Shown piece after piece: positions 8,280 through 14,965 of a DNA stretch of 23,297 bases (its first letter is position 1; the number at the start of each line of letters is the position of its first letter). This DNA comes from UBA1038 sp964480995 (GTDB lineage Bacteria; Bacillota; Clostridia; Christensenellales; Aristaeellaceae): NCBI GenBank assembly GCA_964480995.1, contig CAYZRZ010000013.1:1-23297 (forward strand), in the 5' to 3' direction. Below the pieces are notes generated by a model. That model was not told the origin of the DNA. It was given only the letters and a program-made list of their open reading frames with translations, and searched no databases. Position numbers and translations under genes: made by a program.

Positions 8280-11200
8280 ATGGCCAGGATCGAGAGATTT
8301 ACCTGCGTAAAGCTGGAAGGCACGCTGATGTCCCATGACCACCTTCAACGCATCCTGGATGGTACCGCGGAGGGGGTTTCCTCCCAGGAATATGGCCTTG
8401 CCCCGGGCGAAAAAATCAATGAAGCCATCAGCAGGGAATGGGAAAAGGCCATCCGTCACTGGCAGGCCTTTAGAAAAAGCTTGCTTGATATTCCATCCGA
8501 TGACCCGGCTACGTCCCTCACCAGAGAGCGCTGGCTGCTGCCTCTGTTCTCCATCCTGGGATATGGGCGGCTTCAGGCTGCCCGGGGACTGCAGGCGGGC
8601 GGCCAGGAATACCCGATTTCTCACCATTTTTCCATGAGCCCTCTGCACCTGCTGGGCTGCCATGTCAGACTGGACCAGAAGACTGCCGGATTGCGCGGGG
8701 CGGCACGGGTCAGCCCCCACGGGCTGGTGCAGGAGTATCTTAACCGCAGCGATGAAGATCTTTGGGGTATTGTCACCAATGGAGAAACCCTGCGGCTTTT
8801 GCGGGACAACGCCCATGTGGCGCGGATGAGCTACATCGAGTTTGACCTGCTGGCCATGATGGAAACAAGCGCTTACGGCGATTTTGCGGTCATGTGGATG
8901 CTTCTGCACGCTACACGGATGGAGGCCAGGGAAGACAGGGCTGAGAACTGCCTGCTGGAGACTTGGGCCAGGCAATCGCGTGACAGCGGTGTGCGCGCGC
9001 TGGATGATCTGCGCAGCGGCGTGGAGGCCGCCTTGCGTGCGCTGGGCACGGGCTTTCTGCAGGAAGCGTCCAACGCGGCCTTGCGCGCCGGGCTGCAGGA
9101 AGGCCGGCTGAGCGCGCAGGATTACCTCAACCAATTGATGCGCCTTGTATACAGGCTCATCTTCCTGTTTGTAGCGGAAGACCGGGGCATTATTCCCTCC
9201 TCATCACCGGAGCTGATGGAGGGCAGAGAGCGCTATCTGGCATGGTATTCCCTCGCGGCCCTGAGACGGGCAAGGCGGCGCGCCAATGACACACGCCATG
9301 TGGACCGGTGGGAAGGGCTTAAAACGGTTATGCCGTTGCTGCAGGAAGGTTCAGACTCATTGGCGCTCCCGGCCTTAGGCTCCTTTCTCTGGTCGCGGGA
9401 TGCCTTGCCGGACCTTATGGGCGCAAATCTCAGCAATGACGCGCTGATGAACGCCCTGCGTCAGCTGTGCTTTACCACAGCCGCAGGTGGTACCCGGGTG
9501 GCTGTTGACTGGAAAAACATGGGATCGGAAGAACTGGGCTCCATCTATGAGTCGCTGCTGGAACTGATCCCCTCTGTCAGCGTCGGCGCGGACGAACCAT
9601 TCCTTCTCATCGCGCAGGCCGGAAATGAACGCAAGGGCACAGGCTCCTACTATACGCCATCCGCGTTGATCTCCTCCCTGCTGGACACAGCCTTGGACCC
9701 GGTGATCCGCGACGCGGTGCAGGGTAAAACGGCCAAGGATGCCATCGCTGCCTTGTTGAACCTCAAGGTCTGTGATCCCTCCTGCGGCAGCGGGCACTTC
9801 CTGGTGGGCGCGGCGCATCGGATCGCGCGGAGGCTGGCGGTACTGGAGACCGGAGAAGAGGAACCGTCGCCGGAAGCACTTCGCTCAGCCCTGCGCCGTG
9901 TCATCGCGCGCTGCGTATATGGCGTTGATCTGAACCCCATGTCCGTAGAGCTGTGCAAAGTGGCCCTGTGGATGGAATCTTTGGAACCGGGCAAGCCGCT
10001 CTCCTTTCTGGACCATCACATCAAGTGCGGCAACTCCCTGGTCGGCGCTGTACCTGCCTTGATTGGAGAAGGCATCCCGGATGAAGCCTTCAACGCGGTC
10101 ACCGGGGATGACAAGGAACTATGCAAGATATTCAAGAGGACTAACCGGCAGCGGCGAACTGCTTCAGCAAGCGCGCAGATTGGTTTCCTGACCGCGTTTA
10201 ACCTGGGCATCCCGCAGGAGGAGTGGGATGACATAGCGGATTACGCGCGTATGGTAGCCGCGGGCGAGGAATCGAGCCTGGCGGAAGTGCGTGCCATGGA
10301 ACGCGATTACCTCTCTCTGCGCGGGACAGAAGGATGGCGCCATGCCAAGCTGGTGGCGGATGCCTGGTGCGCCGCTTTCACGCAGGAGAAGGTGCCGGAG
10401 AAGAGAAACCTGATATTGGATGGGTCCCGCTTCGATGCTGTGCGAAGCGCGCCGGGGAAGGTATCCGCTGAACTGCGCGCAGAGATCGCTTCACAGGCGG
10501 ATGCCTACCGTTTCTGTCATTGGCACCTGGAGTTCCCGGAGGTCTTCTTTTCCTTGAAGCGTGAAGACACGCACCCCTGGGGTATTGGCGGCGGGTTTGA
10601 CGCGGTATTGGGCAATCCGCCTTGGGATAAGGTAAAGATGGAAGAAGTCCCCTGGTTCACTCAGCACGACCCTGCAATCGCGACAGCCGGCACAGCGGCG
10701 CAGCGCAAAGAGAAGATTGCGGACCTAAAACATACCAACCCCCGGCTGCTGGCCTTGTTTGAGGAAGATAAGCGCCGCATTGAGAACGAGAGCAAGTTTT
10801 TGCGCGTGTCAGGGCTTTACCCTCTGAGTGCTGTGGGAGATGTGAATACATATGCGGTGTTCACGGAACTCAACCGTAACCTGACTGCTCCCGCAGGCCG
10901 GGCGGGATTCATTGTACCGACCGGTATCGCGACAGATAAAGGCACCTCGGCTCTCTTTGGCGATCTGGCGGGAAAGGATCGTATTGACTCCCTGTATTCT
11001 TTTGACAATCGGCTCCAGATTTTTCCCGGAGTTCATTCCAGCTACCGCTTCTGCCTGCTAACCCTGCGCGGGGCTTTGCTTCGCGGGAAGGCGTCTGATT
11101 ATGCCTTTTTTCTGGAAAAGACCGATGATCTCAAGGAGCGCGAACGCCACTTCGGCATGACAGGTGACGAGTTGCGCCTGTTCAACCCCAATACCGGCAA

Positions 11201-12344
11201 CTGTCCCACCTTCCGCAACGCGCGCGATAAGCAAATCGCGGACAAGGTTTACCGCAATTGTCCCGTTCTGATGCGTGAAGCCCGAGAGGGAATACCGGAG
11301 GAGAACCCCTGGGGGATCGAGTATAGGCGAATGTTTGACATGTCCAATGACTCTGACAAGTTCTGGACACGGGAGCGTCTGCAGGCAGCAGGCTATGTGC
11401 CCACAGCTAACCGCTGGCGTAAGGGTAAAAATTGGATGTTGCCCTTGTATGAGGGCAAGATGATCTATCTGTTTGACCACCGCTACGCGACCTATGCCGG
11501 CGCGACGCAAACGCAGCTCAACAGCGGACAGCTGCCCAAACTGACGGATGAGGAGCATGGAGATCCGTGGAAGCTGCCGATGCCTCAATATTGGGTAGAC
11601 AAGAAAGAAGCGATCAACAAGCTTAGTGAGGCGGCATTAGCCGTCATCAGTTTTCGGGATATCACAAACGCCACGAATCAGAGGACTATGGTCACATGTG
11701 TTGCGCCTTATGGAGCATTTGGTAACAAAGCACCTATCCTTGTGCCGCAAGTTGAGAACCAGCAAAACCTGCTTGTATGTACAATGAGCAGCCTCATGTT
11801 TGACTTCATTGCGCGTATGTCTGTTGGCGGGACGAACATGAACCTCTATATTCTCAAGCAGCTTCCGGTATTGAGTTTGCATACGATTTGTACTCACAAT
11901 GCACTGCATAATATGCTCTTCTTGTGCAGTCTCGAACTGTTGTACACCAGCTGGGATCTCTACCCTTGGGCATTAAAAGATTTAGGGATGAACATACCTC
12001 CCTACCGATGGGACCCGGAGCGCAGGCACAAGCTGGAGGCGCTCCTTAATGCCATCGCCGCCTGGCTGTACGGGGTGGATGAGCAAGACCTGGATTACAT
12101 TCTGGATACCTTTCCGGGCTTGCGCAGTGATGAAATCCAGCAATACGGCAGTTACCGGATGAAAGAGGAGATCCTTGAGTGTTTTACTATCGTCCGCAGG
12201 CTGTCTCAAGGGCAGCCCTCAGGGCTGGAGGGATTCCTCACCCCCGCGCCTGGGGATGCCTCCCGGCGGTATCCTTTCCCCGGCAGGGCGGAGGCGGAAG
12301 AGAAGATGCCATGGATCGATTGGACTTCATTGCCAAACGGATAG
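8280..12344 (+). CDS. Eco57I/PglX/DrmMI-like DNA N6-adenine methyltransferase with built-in specificity region
   Basis: This 1354-residue protein is predicted to methylate adenine in a specific DNA motif and so mark self DNA. The SAM-dependent core has GSYYTP (YTP at 458-460), motif I DPSCGSGHF (499-507), GVDLNP (548-553) and the catalytic motif IV NPPW (779-782). NPPW is the adenine-specific form of (D/N)PPY. About 270 residues separate motifs I and IV, an insertion typical of PglX- and type IIG-like enzymes. The N-terminal region includes DLWGIVTNGETLRLL (from 160), common in such large methylases, but I see no PD-(D/E)xK triad. It therefore may not cut DNA itself. Residues about 1100-1240 look like a target-recognition domain and are encoded by unusually AT-rich DNA; the C-terminus (YILDTFPGLRSDE) is again family-like. 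The start follows GGGGAGGG (8265-8272) with 7 nt spacing, 2 bp after the SNF2 gene stops. No separate specificity gene is present. The methylase call is firm; its target is unknown. Confidence 0.9.
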   Translation: MARIERFTCVKLEGTLMSHDHLQRILDGTAEGVSSQEYGLAPGEKINEAISREWEKAIRHWQAFRKSLLDIPSDDPATSLTRERWLLPLFSILGYGRLQAARGLQAGGQEYPISHHFSMSPLHLLGCHVRLDQKTAGLRGAARVSPHGLVQEYLNRSDEDLWGIVTNGETLRLLRDNAHVARMSYIEFDLLAMMETSAYGDFAVMWMLLHATRMEAREDRAENCLLETWARQSRDSGVRALDDLRSGVEAALRALGTGFLQEASNAALRAGLQEGRLSAQDYLNQLMRLVYRLIFLFVAEDRGIIPSSSPELMEGRERYLAWYSLAALRRARRRANDTRHVDRWEGLKTVMPLLQEGSDSLALPALGSFLWSRDALPDLMGANLSNDALMNALRQLCFTTAAGGTRVAVDWKNMGSEELGSIYESLLELIPSVSVGADEPFLLIAQAGNERKGTGSYYTPSALISSLLDTALDPVIRDAVQGKTAKDAIAALLNLKVCDPSCGSGHFLVGAAHRIARRLAVLETGEEEPSPEALRSALRRVIARCVYGVDLNPMSVELCKVALWMESLEPGKPLSFLDHHIKCGNSLVGAVPALIGEGIPDEAFNAVTGDDKELCKIFKRTNRQRRTASASAQIGFLTAFNLGIPQEEWDDIADYARMVAAGEESSLAEVRAMERDYLSLRGTEGWRHAKLVADAWCAAFTQEKVPEKRNLILDGSRFDAVRSAPGKVSAELRAEIASQADAYRFCHWHLEFPEVFFSLKREDTHPWGIGGGFDAVLGNPPWDKVKMEEVPWFTQHDPAIATAGTAAQRKEKIADLKHTNPRLLALFEEDKRRIENESKFLRVSGLYPLSAVGDVNTYAVFTELNRNLTAPAGRAGFIVPTGIATDKGTSALFGDLAGKDRIDSLYSFDNRLQIFPGVHSSYRFCLLTLRGALLRGKASDYAFFLEKTDDLKERERHFGMTGDELRLFNPNTGNCPTFRNARDKQIADKVYRNCPVLMREAREGIPEENPWGIEYRRMFDMSNDSDKFWTRERLQAAGYVPTANRWRKGKNWMLPLYEGKMIYLFDHRYATYAGATQTQLNSGQLPKLTDEEHGDPWKLPMPQYWVDKKEAINKLSEAALAVISFRDITNATNQRTMVTCVAPYGAFGNKAPILVPQVENQQNLLVCTMSSLMFDFIARMSVGGTNMNLYILKQLPVLSLHTICTHNALHNMLFLCSLELLYTSWDLYPWALKDLGMNIPPYRWDPERRHKLEALLNAIAAWLYGVDEQDLDYILDTFPGLRSDEIQQYGSYRMKEEILECFTIVRRLSQGQPSGLEGFLTPAPGDASRRYPFPGRAEAEEKMPWIDWTSLPNG

Positions 12345-12437
12345 GCGGTTGGACAAGGAGTTGAAACTTGGGGAAGACATACATTTTATATTTTATACCT
12401 GGAGCAATGTCAGCCGCCTATGACCCAATTGGATGGT

Positions 12438-12469
12438 AAAAAACAGCCCCCCGGATGCGTCCTGGGGGC
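12438..12469 (-). terminator. Intrinsic terminator read on the minus strand
   Basis: GCCCCC (12446-12451) pairs with GGGGGC (12464-12469). After a C/T mismatch, three more pairs close a TGCG loop. On the minus strand the stem is followed, one base pair step past the arm, by six T residues (complement of A 12438-12443). That is a classic Rho-independent terminator for leftward transcription. On the plus strand no T-tract follows, so it is a poor terminator for the defence operon. It may be one half of a once bidirectional terminator whose right T-tract was lost when the neighbouring intron sequence arrived. Confidence 0.6.
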
Positions 12470-12494
12470 CGATTCATGGCGCGCTTTTCATGTC

Positions 12495-12650
12495 CGGTGA
12501 CTTGGTGGTGAAAGCCCGCTGCGCGCTTGGTAATAGGAAGCGTTAGCCGAGGGAAAGGGTGTCCGCCGCGAGGCGGAATCTGAAGGAAACCGGATGTCTT
12601 GGGGATAAGCGGTTTGAATCTTCTGTCTTCGGAACAGGCGCCGTTTGGCC
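12495..12650 (+). mobile_element. Degenerate 5' (domain I) fragment of a group II intron
   Basis: The segment reads like the 5' ribozyme portion of bacterial group II introns. Three stretches stand out: GCGTTAGCCGAGGGAAAGGG (12540-12559), GTGTCC next to it, and GGCGGAATCTGAAGGAAACC (about 12572-12591). These correspond to the conserved domain I run that I recall as GTTAGCC..AAGGGTGTCC..GGAATCTGAAGGAAGC. After about 12595 the match decays; GTCTTCGGAACAGG near 12626 may correspond to the usual GTCTGACGAACAG. No reverse transcriptase gene and no domain V hairpin follow before the pyr promoter, so the element is truncated and inactive. Its edges are approximate. The similarity is from memory of the family. 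Confidence 0.65.
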
Positions 12651-12680
12651 AGCCGCCGGATCAGATGCTTTCATAAATAT

Positions 12681-12708
12681 GGCCTGATATCAAGGGCCTG
12701 ATATCAAG
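12681..12708. repeat. Perfect 14-bp tandem repeat with TGATATCA palindromes, upstream of the pyr promoter
   Basis: GGCCTGATATCAAG is present twice back to back (12681-12694 and 12695-12708) without mismatch. Each copy contains the 8-bp palindrome TGATATCA (12686-12693, 12700-12707). The repeat ends 11 bp before the -35 box, a typical place for an activator or auxiliary operator. A regulatory role is inference. Confidence 0.5.
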
Positions 12709-12719
12709 AAAAATCCGCG

Positions 12720-12748
12720 TTGACAAGGCTAAATGGCTGTGATAAAAT
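12720..12748 (+). promoter_or_regulatory. Promoter of the pyr operon
   Basis: TTGACA (12720-12725) and TAAAAT (12743-12748) are separated by exactly 17 bp, nearly the sigma-A consensus. Expected transcription starts are around 12754-12756, so the leader before pyrB is only about 45 nt. That is too short for a PyrR-type attenuator with antiterminator and terminator. Confidence 0.85.
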
Positions 12749-12754
12749 CACTCG

Positions 12755-12776
12755 ATTTGTAACGGAGGTTGCAAAT
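12755..12776 (+). promoter_or_regulatory. Leader hairpin with GGAG loop at the 5' end of the pyr mRNA
   Basis: ATTTGTAAC (12755-12763) pairs with GTTGCAAAT (12768-12776): nine base pairs, one of them a U-G wobble, closing on the loop GGAG (12764-12767). The stem starts at the predicted transcription start. It could protect the 5' end of the mRNA or act as a small regulatory element. The loop resembles a Shine-Dalgarno sequence but lies 31 nt before the pyrB start; the better ribosome site is GGGGGAAG just before the ATG. The PyrR-binding consensus is not visible in it. Confidence 0.45.
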
Positions 12777-12798
12777 ACGCCAACATGGGGGAAGCAAT

Positions 12799-13674
12799 AT
12801 GGCAAGAAACCTGTTGACACTTACAGAATTTACTGCCGGAGAGGTCATGGCGCTTCTGGATGAAGCGCAGGCATTCCGGGACAGAGCGGTTTTTCCCAAC
12901 TTATCCGGAAAGATCGCATGTAACCTCTTCTTTGAATCTTCAACCCGCACCCAGAACAGTTTCTGCATTGCAGAAGAAAAGATGGGAATGCGGGTTGTTT
13001 CTTTTCACCCGGAGTCGTCTTCGATGAAAAAGGATGAGAGCTTTTATGACACGGTGAAAACCTTTGACAGCTTCGGCGTGGATGCCTTGGTTATACGCCA
13101 CCCTGACAATGAATATTACAATCAGCTGAGGGGCCATATAATGGCCCCTATTTTAAACGGCGGCGACGGCACGGGGAACCACCCCACCCAGTCCCTGCTG
13201 GACCTTATGACCATCCGTCAGGAGTTCGGCGGATTTGCCGGCCTGAAAGTGGCCATCATCGGGGATATTCGCCATTCCCGGGTGGCTCATACCAACCTGG
13301 AGATCATGCAAAGGCTGGGCATGAAAGTGGTGGTATCTGGACCGGAAGAGTTCATGAGTCCGGAGTTTGATACAGAGGAACTTGAGAACGCGGTTTCCAC
13401 CAGCGACGTGGTGATGATGCTGCGCATTCAATATGAGCGCCACAACATTCAGGACCGTTTTACCAGGGAACAGTACCGCGCCGGCTATGGGCTGACGGCT
13501 AAAAGGGCAGCGGCCATGAAGAAAAGCGCGATCATCATGCACCCGGCCCCTGTGAACCGAAACGTGGAAATCGACGATGAGGTGGTGGAATGCCCAAAAT
13601 CCCGCATTTTCAGGCAGATGGAAAACGGCGTGTATGTGCGTATGGCGGCGCTGCGCCGTGCTGTTGAGGGCTGA
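12799..13674 (+). CDS. pyrB: Aspartate carbamoyltransferase, catalytic subunit
   Basis: PyrB condenses carbamoyl phosphate with L-aspartate to carbamoyl-aspartate in the cytoplasm, the first committed step of UMP synthesis. The carbamoyl-phosphate site is FESSTRT (45-51). The mobile 80s loop follows (SSMKKDES, about 74-81), then HPTQ (128-131), GDIRHSR (155-161) and HPAPVNR (248-254). The length, 291 residues, is slightly under the usual 300-310 but no motif is missing. ATG 12799 follows GGGGGAAG (12786-12793) at good spacing; an upstream in-frame TTG at 12769 lies inside the leader hairpin and has no ribosome site. No pyrI regulatory subunit gene is adjacent, as expected for Bacillota, where the enzyme is an unregulated trimer. 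It is the first gene of the operon and pyrC follows after 4 bp. Confidence 0.97.
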   Translation: MARNLLTLTEFTAGEVMALLDEAQAFRDRAVFPNLSGKIACNLFFESSTRTQNSFCIAEEKMGMRVVSFHPESSSMKKDESFYDTVKTFDSFGVDALVIRHPDNEYYNQLRGHIMAPILNGGDGTGNHPTQSLLDLMTIRQEFGGFAGLKVAIIGDIRHSRVAHTNLEIMQRLGMKVVVSGPEEFMSPEFDTEELENAVSTSDVVMMLRIQYERHNIQDRFTREQYRAGYGLTAKRAAAMKKSAIIMHPAPVNRNVEIDDEVVECPKSRIFRQMENGVYVRMAALRRAVEG

Positions 13675-13678
13675 GGTG

Positions 13679-14944
13679 ATGAGCGGCAGGATACTGATCA
13701 AAGGCGGCACCGCCTACATGAAAGGGCAGCTGGAAAGGGCTGATGTTCTCATTGGCGGCGGCCTGATTGAGCATATCGCAAGAGAGATTTCAGCGCCGGA
13801 CGCGAAAGTGATCCCGGCGGAGGGGCTGATCATCTCCCCGGGATTTGTCGATTTGCATGTTCACCTGAGGGAGCCGGGCTTTTCGCATAAGGAAACGATC
13901 GCCACAGGCACACGGGCGGCGGTGGCAGGCGGCTTCACCACTGTGTGCGCGATGCCCAACCTGAACCCGGTGCCCGACAGCCTGGAAACCCTGCACGCGC
14001 AGCTTGACATCATACGCCGGGACGCATTGGTAGAAGTACTTCCCTTCGGAGCCATCACAAAAGGCGAGAAGGGGCTGGAACTGGCTGATATAGAGCGGAT
14101 GGCGTCCCTGTGCGCGGGTTTTTCCGATGACGGCAGGGGGGTTCAATCGCGGGAGATGATGCGCGAGGCCATGAGGCGCATTTCCGCGTCCAAGAGCATG
14201 CTGGCGGCGCACTGCGAGGATGAGGCGCTGGTTCCGGACGGCGGCTGTGTTCACGAGGGGGACGTTATGGAACGCTACTCCCTGCCGGGCATCCCTTCCA
14301 AATCAGAGTGGCTGCCGATTGAGCGGGATATTAAACTGGTTGGGGAAACCGGCGCGCGCTACCATGTCTGCCATGTGTCCGCGAAGGAAAGCGTTGAATT
14401 GATACGCCGGGCCAAGCGGCAGGGGCTGAACGTGACGGGGGAGTGCACGCCGCACCAGATCATGCTTTGCGATGAGGACATCATTGAGGACAGCGGGCGC
14501 TTCAAGATGAACCCGCCCCTGCGCGGGAGGGAGGACCGGGAGTCTATCATTGAGGGGCTTTTGGACGGCACCATCGACTGCATTGCCACTGACCACGCGC
14601 CTCATACCAAGGAGGAGAAGGGGCGGAAACTTGCCCGCAGCAGCTTTGGTGTTGTGGGGCTTGAAACGGCCTTTTCGGCATGCTATACAGCGCTGGTAAA
14701 GACCGGCAGGATGAGCCTTGAAATGCTGCTTTATAAGCTGACAGAGGCCCCGGCACGGCTGCTTTCAAGGGAGCAGGTGCTCAGAGCAGGTGCCAGGGCG
14801 GACATCACCCTGCTGGATGTGAACAGCGCCGGGCGGGTGAACCCTGAAACATTCCAATCCATGGGCAGAGCGACACCGTTTGAGGGCAGGGAGCTGTGGG
14901 GCAGGGTTTCGGCCACATTCTTCCGCGGCCGGATGATTGAATAA
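13679..14944 (+). CDS. pyrC: Dihydroorotase, type I
   Basis: PyrC cyclises carbamoyl-aspartate to dihydroorotate, the third pathway step, using zinc. It belongs to the amidohydrolase superfamily. DLHVHLREPG supplies metal ligands H60 and H62. FSDDGRGVQ (D150, D151) replaces the carboxylated lysine of type II enzymes, as in Bacillus. AHCEDEA gives H178, HVCHVSAKE gives H229 and H232, and ATDHAPH gives D305. The length of 421 residues is normal for type I. The start is ATG 13679, which has GAGGG about 8 nt upstream; a GTG directly before it (13676) is possible. A longer frame reaching back to 13577 would overlap pyrB by about 100 bp and carries a cysteine/tryptophan-rich, unrelated N-terminus, so it was rejected. 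Confidence 0.96.
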   Translation: MSGRILIKGGTAYMKGQLERADVLIGGGLIEHIAREISAPDAKVIPAEGLIISPGFVDLHVHLREPGFSHKETIATGTRAAVAGGFTTVCAMPNLNPVPDSLETLHAQLDIIRRDALVEVLPFGAITKGEKGLELADIERMASLCAGFSDDGRGVQSREMMREAMRRISASKSMLAAHCEDEALVPDGGCVHEGDVMERYSLPGIPSKSEWLPIERDIKLVGETGARYHVCHVSAKESVELIRRAKRQGLNVTGECTPHQIMLCDEDIIEDSGRFKMNPPLRGREDRESIIEGLLDGTIDCIATDHAPHTKEEKGRKLARSSFGVVGLETAFSACYTALVKTGRMSLEMLLYKLTEAPARLLSREQVLRAGARADITLLDVNSAGRVNPETFQSMGRATPFEGRELWGRVSATFFRGRMIE

Positions 14945-14965
14945 AGCGAGGGTTAGGAGGAGCAG

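Larger units (their letters stand above)
12345..12798. other. 454-bp junction between defence operon and pyr operon
   Basis: No gene is visible here. From left to right it holds an imperfect inverted repeat (ATAGGCGG at 12341-12348, spanning the methylase stop codon, against CCGCCTAT at 12414-12421), a terminator-like hairpin, a group II intron fragment, a 14-bp tandem repeat, the pyr promoter and a leader hairpin. The last five are listed separately. No T-tract-bearing terminator for the rightward defence transcript is evident, so some read-through into pyr is possible. Confidence 0.7.

Noticed and set aside
8055..9134. 359-codon antisense open frame across the SNF2/methylase junction
   Set aside because: It overlaps two genes with firm motif support and strong ribosome sites; its translation has no recognisable domain.
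8280..9500. Nuclease domain at the methylase N-terminus (type IIG restriction enzyme)
   Set aside because: The family-like DLWGIVTNGETLRLL segment is present, but I could not find a PD-(D/E)xK triad, so self-contained cutting is not supported.
207..12344. Calling the operon a complete class 1 DISARM
   Set aside because: Separate drmA, drmB and drmC genes are absent. The first protein is a fused helicase-DUF1998-nuclease candidate, so only a DISARM-related label is justified.
207..12344. A GC-content gradient from left to right across the defence operon
   Set aside because: Hand-counted 60-base rows vary from about 43% to 72% within the first gene alone, so the trend is not reliable without a proper sliding-window plot.
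12446..12475. Rightward intrinsic terminator of the defence operon
   Set aside because: The stem is strong, but GCCGATTCATGG rather than a T-tract follows on the plus strand; the T-tract is only on the minus strand.
12749..12798. PyrR-binding attenuator in the pyr leader
   Set aside because: The leader is about 45 nt, lacks the PyrR-binding consensus and has no terminator hairpin with a T-tract.
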